Source: MGBC120314 sp964403785 (GTDB lineage Bacteria > Bacillota > Clostridia > Lachnospirales > Lachnospiraceae). From it: DNA of 22,322 nt. Under the pieces are notes generated by a model that saw only the letters and a list, made by a program, of their open reading frames with translations, was not told the origin of the DNA and did not search any database. This document shows positions 16,232 to 22,322 of this stretch, in pieces (positions within the stretch are counted from its first letter, which is position 1; each line of letters starts with the position of its first letter). A program made the position numbers and the translations under genes. The stretch spans positions 1 through 22,322 of the forward strand of contig CAYOHM010000026.1 of the NCBI GenBank assembly GCA_964403785.1, written 5' to 3'.

Positions 16232-18412
16232 TCATTTTATGTACTTTCGCAGGAGCTGCAGGAGCTTGTTCATATTTAAAGGCTTGGAGGTATGTGCATT
16301 CATACCGCAGGCTAAACATCTCCTTGCGTCCTCCTCAAAAGCATCCGCCGTCATTGCAATAATAGGAACACTCTTTGCATCCTCACGCTCTAAGCCCCTT
16401 ATTGCCACCGTGGCATCTATACCATTCATCCCCGGCATACGCAAATCCATCAGGATTGCGTCATAATATCCCGGCTGTGAATTACTGAACTTTTCAACAC
16501 ATATCTGTCCGCCCTGTGCCCATTCAGCAGTAAAGCCCGCGTCTGAAAGCAGTTCATCTGCAATCTCCCAGTTCACCTCACTATCCTCAGCTATAAGAAG
16601 CCTTCTGCCCGTAAAATCAACAGCGCCTTCATTTTCCGTTTGCAGGTGCTCACCATTTTCAGCAGTATCGTTATTTATGCCCTGTGCGCGCTTCATATCC
16701 AAAACAACATGAAATTCCGTTCCTTTGTTAAGCTCACTCTTTACCTCAATCGTGCCCTGTGCCATATCAACAATGTGCTTGGTAATGGCTGTTCCCAGAC
16801 CCGAGCCTTCTATCTTTTGTATGCGCAGGTCATCCTCTCTGGCAAAGGATTCAAAAACCTTCTTCTGAAATTCCTGTGACATTCCGATACCGGTATCCTT
16901 AACCCAGAAATTTGTACGCACATAATCCTCACCCTTCGGTGAATCCTCCTGTGTCAAAGTCACGTCAACCGTTCCACCCTCCGGCGTGAATTTAAGCGCA
17001 TTGGAGATAAGGTTCATAAATACCTGATTAAGCCTTACTGCATCAAAATACACCCATTCACTCTGAATTGAACTGATATTAATGTCAAAATTCTGTTTTT
17101 TCTCATCAACCTGTGACTGAATCACCGTCACAATGTCATCAAGCACCTCTCTTATTGACACCACTGTCATATTCAGCGTCATTTTGCCGCTTTCTATTTT
17201 GGACATATCCAGGATATCATTAATAAGCCCCAGCAAATGTTTGCCGGATACCATAATCTTATCCAGACAATACTGCACCTTATCCGTATCAGTAATATTC
17301 TTTTTGGCAATCATCGTCATTCCTATAACGGCATTAAGCGGCGTACGAATGTCATGGCTCATATTTGAAAGGAATCTGCTCTTAGCCATATTTGCACTGT
17401 CAGCCGCAGCCTGCGCCTGCTCCAGGCGCTTCATCTGATTGGTGCTTTCACGATAATATACTAAGAAATAGCACAGCAGCATAATCATTATCGCCAAAAC
17501 AGAAATACTGGATATACCTATCCTGTAATAGGACTGTGACTGCACCACCTCATCCAGGGTTCCCCGTGACATTACGCATACCAGATACCATTCAGAATGG
17601 GACAGCGGTGCAAAAAATACACTTCTGCGTTCGTCCCCGTTTCCGATATCTGATATAATGGTGGCAGAATATTCCTCACCGTTTTCAACGCTCTCCTTCG
17701 CCTTGTCAACAATCTCCTCAATCGGCTCCTGACTGTTGCATTGAAGCAGATAATCGAAATAATTATCCTCCGTGATATATTCCGTCTTATTGGTACGAAT
17801 TATAAAATCACCGTTTTTATTAATGATATGTGCATAGCACAGCGAATCATCACCCATAAGCTCCATCGAATAACCGATATTCTGCAAATCAATTCCTGCA
17901 ATCAGCGCAGTACAGGTAACTCCGTCCTCCATAGGATAGCTGGTGGAGATACCCATTATCAGTAATTGATTGCCCGACTCATCCGTTGCTCTGGCGATTT
18001 TGCTGTTATCCTGGTTCAGGGAATTCAAAAAAGCCTCATCACCTCTGATTTCAATCGGCGAACCATAAATAACATCAATATCGCCCTCCGTGGTATAAAG
18101 ACCAAGGAAGCTGAAATTTCTGGTTATTGCCTCATCCTTGAGCATTTCAAGCATTTCCTCACTGTATTGCGTAAAGGATTCCGGCGGATTATGCTTTATA
18201 ATACCCTCGACCATATCCATTCTAAGCTCAATTATGGAATTGAAATGGTTCTGGAGCTGTGTACTCATCTCATTCATATAGATTGTACTGACTTTATTTA
18301 TAGTGGTTTTACTGACATTATTGATAGCCACAACCATTGTACAAACTACAACAACGCAAAATATAAGCACACCTATAAAATAAAGTTTCATCCATCCCAA
18401 ACTTTTTTTCAT
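16232..18412 (-). CDS. Hybrid histidine kinase with extracytoplasmic sensor and receiver
   Basis: A membrane sensor kinase of 726 residues. A first membrane segment (about 9-31) and a second (about 298-320) flank a sensor of about 265 residues that looks like a double Cache domain. A short coiled segment precedes the HisKA domain with H353 in NMSHDIRTPLNAVIGM, then an HATPase with N-box NLISNALKFTPEGG, G1 DTGIGMS and G2 GSGLGTA. A C-terminal receiver (about 602-726) carries D656 in LMDLRMPGMNG and K710 in TSKPLN. By family, phosphate would pass from H353 to D656 and then to an HPt, which is encoded at the head of this operon. A TTG frame start at 18436 exists, but ATG 18412 follows AGGGGGA, so I chose it. 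It sits 33 bases after the HD-GYP gene. Confidence 0.93.
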   Translation of the reverse strand: MKKSLGWMKLYFIGVLIFCVVVVCTMVVAINNVSKTTINKVSTIYMNEMSTQLQNHFNSIIELRMDMVEGIIKHNPPESFTQYSEEMLEMLKDEAITRNFSFLGLYTTEGDIDVIYGSPIEIRGDEAFLNSLNQDNSKIARATDESGNQLLIMGISTSYPMEDGVTCTALIAGIDLQNIGYSMELMGDDSLCYAHIINKNGDFIIRTNKTEYITEDNYFDYLLQCNSQEPIEEIVDKAKESVENGEEYSATIISDIGNGDERRSVFFAPLSHSEWYLVCVMSRGTLDEVVQSQSYYRIGISSISVLAIMIMLLCYFLVYYRESTNQMKRLEQAQAAADSANMAKSRFLSNMSHDIRTPLNAVIGMTMIAKKNITDTDKVQYCLDKIMVSGKHLLGLINDILDMSKIESGKMTLNMTVVSIREVLDDIVTVIQSQVDEKKQNFDINISSIQSEWVYFDAVRLNQVFMNLISNALKFTPEGGTVDVTLTQEDSPKGEDYVRTNFWVKDTGIGMSQEFQKKVFESFAREDDLRIQKIEGSGLGTAITKHIVDMAQGTIEVKSELNKGTEFHVVLDMKRAQGINNDTAENGEHLQTENEGAVDFTGRRLLIAEDSEVNWEIADELLSDAGFTAEWAQGGQICVEKFSNSQPGYYDAILMDLRMPGMNGIDATVAIRGLEREDAKSVPIIAMTADAFEEDARRCLACGMNAHTSKPLNMNKLLQLLRKYIK

Positions 18413-18445
18413 GCTGATTCCCCCTATTTCGCACAAAAATCCGTA

Positions 18446-19525
18446 TTATATTTCATCCGCCAGCTTTTCAAATTCGTCCTTTGATTTACGGAAGCACTCC
18501 ATAATCTTAGGTGAAAATACTCCACATTCACCCTGAAGAATCATATGGTATGCCTTTTCCTTAGGAATAGCCTCTTTATAAACACGCTCACATACCAATG
18601 CATCATACACATCAGCCACCGAAACAATCTGTGCAGAAATCGGAATCTCCTCGCCCTTTAAGCCGTCAGGATAACCCTTGCCGTCATACCTCTCATGATG
18701 ATGCCGGCAGATTTCATAGCAGATTTTGCGATAATCATCATCCCAAATTCCCTCAATACCGTTGATAATTTCACAGCCCCTGGTGGTATGGGATTTCATG
18801 TATTCAAATTCCTCCGGTGTAAGTCTACCCGGCTTTAACAGTATCTTATCGGTTATTGCGATTTTACCTACATCATGCAGTGAGCTTGTAGTAACTATCT
18901 TCTCTATCATATTTTCATCCAGATTGTACTCCGGATAGCTTTCCATTACATGATAGGCAAGAATCTTTGTAAAGCCCTTAACCCTCTTAATATGCTGGCC
19001 ACTCTCCAGATTACGGTTTTCCACAACATTTGCCAGAATCTCAATAATTCTTTCATTATTCTTCTTGAGCTCTGCCTTCTGTAATTTTAAAACTTCAAAC
19101 TGCTTCTTCAGCAGCTTTACCTGTTCCTCAACCTTTTCCTCCAAATGATTTTTGTAGGAATATAGTGCAATGGCATTTTTGACACGGTTCCTTACAATCG
19201 GTGCAGCAAATGGTCTGTGGATAAAGTCCGCCACTCCGAGCTCAAGACATTTGTTCTCGGCATTCATAGCCTCCTCCGCACTTATAATCAAAACCGGGGT
19301 TTTCTTCATAAAGCCTCGTTTTTTCATTTCATCGAGCATAGCATAGCCGTCAAGCTTTGGCATATGAAGGTCCAGAAGAACTGCCGATATTTTTTCTTTA
19401 TTTTTTTCCAAAATATCAAGCGCAATCTCTCCGTCTTCTGCCATTTCAATGTCATAATCTTCCTCAAGCAAATCCGCAAGTATCTCACGATTTACCTGGG
19501 CATCATCAACTACCAGTATTTTCAT
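18446..19525 (-). CDS. Response regulator with HD-GYP output (predicted c-di-GMP phosphodiesterase)
   Basis: A 359-residue cytoplasmic protein: receiver domain (1-120), helical coiled-coil linker (about 122-165) and HD-GYP domain (about 165-355). The receiver has D7/D8 and acceptor D52 in LLDLHMPKLDG, but the usual Lys of the KPF motif is arginine (R104 in FIHRPF). The HD-GYP domain has H178, H217-D218 in SSLHDVGKI, H246, the HHHERYDGKGYPDGL block with GYP 284-286, and D305 in SVADVYDAL, so the metal site is intact and hydrolysis of c-di-GMP is expected. ATG 19525 has GGGAG 10 bases upstream and follows the FapA-like gene by 27 bases. It is the natural last acceptor of the HPt relay encoded in this operon. 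Confidence 0.94.
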   Translation of the reverse strand: MKILVVDDAQVNREILADLLEEDYDIEMAEDGEIALDILEKNKEKISAVLLDLHMPKLDGYAMLDEMKKRGFMKKTPVLIISAEEAMNAENKCLELGVADFIHRPFAAPIVRNRVKNAIALYSYKNHLEEKVEEQVKLLKKQFEVLKLQKAELKKNNERIIEILANVVENRNLESGQHIKRVKGFTKILAYHVMESYPEYNLDENMIEKIVTTSSLHDVGKIAITDKILLKPGRLTPEEFEYMKSHTTRGCEIINGIEGIWDDDYRKICYEICRHHHERYDGKGYPDGLKGEEIPISAQIVSVADVYDALVCERVYKEAIPKEKAYHMILQGECGVFSPKIMECFRKSKDEFEKLADEI

Positions 19526-19552
19526 CTGAACATTACTCCCTTCAAAAAACCA

Positions 19553-21715
19553 TTAATTCGGTTCCAATACAATCCTGTCCTGCATGCTTTTTACAGTTAC
19601 ATCCCTGACACTGCATGCATACAGCTTGTTATCATTAATGTATATCGTTGTCCCTTCGTAAAGACTGCCCTTAACGACAGCTCTGGCATCAGCCATTCTC
19701 TCCGCAGTCAGGTCATACTGCTTCAAAGCATTTTTGTAGCCATCCAGTTCCAGCTGCTTTGTATAAAGTGCATTCTCGATTTTAATATACATATCCATTG
19801 CATTTCTAACCTCGGGTGCGTATTTATTCTGAAATCCCGCATACGCATTTTCAAGAATTACCAGTTCCCTGCCAACCTCACTGATTTTAAATTCTGCCTC
19901 CTGCCTGCTTTTTATTAAATCCTCATTCACACCCAGACGCAGAACGGTCGGAAGCTTTGCACGATTTCCTATGTTATATGACTTTACTCCCTTTCCGGCT
20001 CTGGCAGTTCCTCCGGCAAGCGTTCCCTTTACGCCATGGATAAGAATCCATTCTGCCGCCTCCAAATCGCAGTTCAGACAGTAATTTGCCTCTATATCTC
20101 CCCCCGACACTATCTGGGCATACTCAAAGAAATTACCTGCCACCTTTCTGCCTGCCTCAATGATTCCGGCTCCTGCTCCGTGAACACCGCTTCTTAGGAA
20201 TATATCTCCCCCGCAGCTAAGCTTTGCAGATTCCACAAAACCATTAACAATAATATCCTCCGTAGCGTGGATAACCACACCGCTTCCAACGTCACCCCTT
20301 ACTAAAATACTTCCCTCAAAATCAACATTTCCGGTAGCAAGCGTAACCTCGTCCAAAACGCACAGTCTGGTAATTTCGATTCTGTTATCTTCCATTAGCT
20401 GGATTTTCCCTGCCATCAGGGAAACATAGGTTCTGCCGTCCGTAAGACTGTGAAAGCCCCTGCCTGTCAAAACGCTCTGCTCTTTGCCCTTTTTGGATGG
20501 TAAGAACCTACCCGTCACGGTATATCCTCCGGTTCCATACTCGGCTGTGTGGTAAAACGCAATTTTCTGTCCGTTTTCCACCGTTTCAAAGCTTTTTACA
20601 TCGGTATAATCCACAGAGCCATCCTCAAGCACCTTGGGACTTGAATCCACCTCAGTGTTGAAAAAATATTCATACCAGCCGTCCTTACCCTGTACCGGCC
20701 GCTTTCCTCTGGCAGCCAGAACAGTCACTCGATATTTTCTGTCCTTGACAAGCTGCTCGATATCCTCCTTCAAAATTCCCTGTTTGACACCATTTTTTTT
20801 CAATGCTTCTAAAATCTCGTCGCTGCTGACAAAATCCTCCCTGCCGCATTGAATCTCAATGCTTGCCTCCATTTCATCACTGCTTATATAAACTGCAATT
20901 TTTTGATTGTCAGCCTTCTCATCAGTGTATTCTTTGATTATATGTTCCAAAATACCTGAAGAAAGTTCTTCACGTATTCTCTTCATATCGGCAGCCACAT
21001 ACATAAAGCTGCGGTATGGAGTAATATCAAGTCCCTCCTCAAGACCCAGACGTATTTCCCTCATCTGCTGCCATGCAAAAAGACTGTTTATATACTGGCT
21101 TACATCAATCTGGTGTTCAAGACCCAGACGTATTTCCCTCATCTGCTTCCAATCATAGTCTATGGAAACGTAAACGGACGGGTCTATACCATCCTCAAGG
21201 CCCTTCCATATCTCCCTGATAGCCACTCCGCGGAATTCCTTGCTCAGATACTTTCTGATAGGAAGTCCTCTCTCCAGTGCGTGACGTATCTCCTCAAGCT
21301 GTTCCTCCACATACCCTTCATTGATGTAGTCTATGATGGAAACCTTTGCCACAATGGACTTTCTCAGTTGTTTAAGAATACCCGCATTAAGGTTTGCAAA
21401 ACCGGATAAATCTATTCCATCTCTAAGACCCTTGCGGATTTCACGCATCTTATCATAAGCAATCGCCGGACTGGCGTACAATAAATAATTAACGCCCTCC
21501 TGCATGCCTTCTCTGATTTCCTCCATCTGGAACCAGTCATACTCAGGAATGGCATAAACACTTACATCCAGCCCTGCCTCCAGACCAAGCCGTATCTGGT
21601 GCATCTGGATTGCCATAAATTCAGGTTTGGCATAGCAGGATACATCAAGTCCTGCAGCTATTCCGGCATCAATCTCCAGCTTCTGGTCAGCATCAAGCTT
21701 ATTTCCTTTATTCAT
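19553..21715 (-). CDS. FapA/DUF342 protein with N-terminal 26-residue helical repeats
   Basis: A 720-residue protein. Residues about 8-258 hold ten copies of a unit of about 26 residues, consensus QMREIRLGLEEGLDVSxYAxPxYDW. Aligned D-positions fall at 24, 50, 76, 102, 126, 152, 178, 204, 230 and 256. Residues about 272-415 match the FapA N-terminal domain (IAVYISSDEMEASIEI, ILEALKKNGVKQGI, GTGGYTVTGRFLPSKKGKE), and about 415-590 form the glycine-rich beta-helix (VDFEGSILVRGDVGSGVVI, CGGDIFLRSGVHGAGAGIIEAGRKV). Two helices (about 595-680) form a coiled coil before a short final beta part. FapA is of unsettled function. No signal peptide, so cytoplasmic. ATG 21715 overlaps the HPt gene end by 8 bases, with GAGGAG upstream. 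The repeat module is not one I can name; it probably binds a protein or scaffolds the relay. Confidence 0.88.
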   Translation of the reverse strand: MNKGNKLDADQKLEIDAGIAAGLDVSCYAKPEFMAIQMHQIRLGLEAGLDVSVYAIPEYDWFQMEEIREGMQEGVNYLLYASPAIAYDKMREIRKGLRDGIDLSGFANLNAGILKQLRKSIVAKVSIIDYINEGYVEEQLEEIRHALERGLPIRKYLSKEFRGVAIREIWKGLEDGIDPSVYVSIDYDWKQMREIRLGLEHQIDVSQYINSLFAWQQMREIRLGLEEGLDITPYRSFMYVAADMKRIREELSSGILEHIIKEYTDEKADNQKIAVYISSDEMEASIEIQCGREDFVSSDEILEALKKNGVKQGILKEDIEQLVKDRKYRVTVLAARGKRPVQGKDGWYEYFFNTEVDSSPKVLEDGSVDYTDVKSFETVENGQKIAFYHTAEYGTGGYTVTGRFLPSKKGKEQSVLTGRGFHSLTDGRTYVSLMAGKIQLMEDNRIEITRLCVLDEVTLATGNVDFEGSILVRGDVGSGVVIHATEDIIVNGFVESAKLSCGGDIFLRSGVHGAGAGIIEAGRKVAGNFFEYAQIVSGGDIEANYCLNCDLEAAEWILIHGVKGTLAGGTARAGKGVKSYNIGNRAKLPTVLRLGVNEDLIKSRQEAEFKISEVGRELVILENAYAGFQNKYAPEVRNAMDMYIKIENALYTKQLELDGYKNALKQYDLTAERMADARAVVKGSLYEGTTIYINDNKLYACSVRDVTVKSMQDRIVLEPN
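21039..21147. repeat. 78-bp-period direct repeat within the FapA-like gene
   Basis: Two stretches, 21039-21069 and 21117-21147, are identical over 31 bases exactly 78 bp apart. They encode the QMREIRLGLE segments of adjacent protein repeat units 8 and 9. Other units are diverged at DNA level. Confidence 0.85.
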
Positions 21716-22067
21716 TATTCTTTAACTCCTCAATGGCATCTCTTGTCAAAACATAAGCATCCTTTACTCTCTCGTAGCTCTCATTGGCCTCGTCCGAGCC
21801 GTTTCCGCCCCTTAGCAGCTCTGTAAGGATTTTCACCTCATCCAGAAGATACGATAGTGACAGATTGGCACACACTCCCTTGAGCGTATGAGCATTTAAG
21901 AAGGCCTCATTCCAATCCTGGTTTTTCATTGATTCGCCAAGTTTATCAAAATGTTCATCGTTTAAAAACAAAAATAAAAATTTCTTAATTCTCTTATCCT
22001 CCAGGAACCTTTCCTGAACATCTTCATAATTTCCATGGAGCTTGTCATAACAATCCTTAACAGTCAT
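21708..22067 (-). CDS. HPt histidine phosphotransfer protein
   Basis: A 119-residue all-helical protein with the HPt signature at residues 59-68 (AHTLKGVCAN), the phosphorylatable histidine being H60. Length and helix pattern match a free-standing HPt. It should accept phosphate from the receiver of the hybrid kinase at the other end of the operon and pass it to a response regulator such as the HD-GYP protein. ATG 22067 follows GGGAG with 6-base spacing. It is the first gene of the operon; 255 bases of upstream region to the window edge show no convincing minus-strand sigma-A promoter by eye. Its end overlaps the FapA-like gene start by 8 bases. Confidence 0.92.
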   Translation of the reverse strand: MTVKDCYDKLHGNYEDVQERFLEDKRIKKFLFLFLNDEHFDKLGESMKNQDWNEAFLNAHTLKGVCANLSLSYLLDEVKILTELLRGGNGSDEANESYERVKDAYVLTRDAIEELKNNE

Positions 22068-22170
22068 TACTTTCTCCCTTCAATAAACATAAGCCATAGC
22101 CGAATGTAAAACTTACACATAGTATCATAGTGATTCTAGCAAAATTCGACGATTTTTTCCATATTAAAAC
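22068..22170. other. AT-rich upstream region of the HPt operon
   Basis: No coding region is visible. On the minus strand TATGAT (22129-22124) could be a -10, but nothing resembling TTGACA lies 16-18 bases before it. TTCGACG at 22145-22151 differs by one base from the Spo0A box TTCGACA. Confidence 0.35.
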
Positions 22171-22184
22171 TAATACCGGTATTA
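22171..22184. promoter_or_regulatory. Perfect 14-bp palindrome upstream of a plus-strand promoter
   Basis: TAATACCGGTATTA is fully self-complementary and ends 7 bases before the -35 box of the promoter at 22192-22219. A half-site GGTATTA recurs at 22212-22218 across the -10. Position suits an activator or repressor operator; the protein is unknown. Confidence 0.5.
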
Positions 22185-22191
22185 AATAGTA

Positions 22192-22219
22192 TTGACAAAA
22201 ATGAATCTATTGGTATTAT
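22192..22219 (+). promoter_or_regulatory. Strong sigma-A promoter reading out of the window
   Basis: A consensus TTGACA (22192-22197) and TATTAT (22214-22219) with 16-base spacing predict a start near 22226. It is divergent from the HPt operon and drives a gene or RNA beyond the right edge. Confidence 0.7.
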
Positions 22220-22225
22220 AAAAGT

Positions 22226-22322
22226 ATGATATTGTAAGAATGTAGTATTGTAAGTTATTGTGAAACCAAGGCGGGTGCAGGCATATAGGTGCGATTATGC
22301 GGTAATTGTTCGCCGCCGGTAC
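22226..22322 (+). other. Transcribed leader, structured RNA or start of an unknown gene
   Basis: The first part carries TATTGTAAG twice (22230-22238, 22246-22254) and a related TATTGTGA (22256-22263). The last about 60 bases turn GC-rich and can fold (GGCGG near 22271 with CCGCC near 22312). A frame open from GTG 22260 to the edge (21 codons, starting MKPRRVQAY) has no ribosome binding site. I cannot decide between a structured leader and a coding start. Confidence 0.25.

Noticed and set aside
16225..16262. Bidirectional terminator between the convergent YitT and kinase genes
   Set aside because: Only 7 bases separate the stops and no stem with a T-run is visible.

Overview
The window looks like a chromosomal segment of an anaerobic Firmicute, most likely a clostridium of the Lachnospiraceae type. 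This is inferred from the moderately AT-rich DNA, strong GGAGG ribosome binding sites, dense co-directional operons, and family content (FeoA-FeoB fusion, DUF4358 lipoprotein with MBOAT and DHHW proteins, OPT transporter beside a PqqD-like protein, DUF342/FapA protein, HD-GYP regulator). No rRNA, tRNA, insertion sequence, prophage or CRISPR array is visible. All genes are on the minus strand except two in the middle.

Layout, in transcription order. (A) Minus strand, 22067 to 16232: a four-gene signalling operon encoding an HPt phosphotransfer protein, a FapA/DUF342 protein with ten N-terminal units of a roughly 26-residue repeat, a receiver-HD-GYP response regulator (predicted c-di-GMP phosphodiesterase) and a membrane hybrid histidine kinase with its own receiver. 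All parts of a phosphorelay are present. (B) Plus strand, 14144 to 16224: an M20 metallo-amidohydrolase and a YitT-family membrane protein, converging on the kinase gene. (C) Minus strand, 13993 to 5393: SseB-like protein, OPT oligopeptide-type transporter, PqqD-like protein, FeoAB ferrous iron transporter, DUF4358 lipoprotein, MBOAT O-acyltransferase and DHHW/AlgX-like protein, with overlaps or gaps of at most about 22 bases. It reads as metal/peptide uptake followed by an envelope-polymer acylation module. (D) Minus strand, 5257 to the left edge: carB with its own sigma-A type promoter and an AT-rich palindrome in the leader, then a Lon-type AAA+ ATPase with no protease domain, then a truncated OmpR-family response regulator. 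Each of these downstream genes is tightly coupled to the one before.

The most unusual items are the protease-less Lon-like ATPase coupled to a response regulator, the repeat-fused FapA protein inside a phosphorelay operon, and the small PqqD-like protein overlapping both an OPT transporter gene and feoAB. At the right edge a strong plus-strand promoter with a perfect 14-bp palindrome just upstream drives something outside the window. Domain calls rest on reading motifs by eye; no database search was run.
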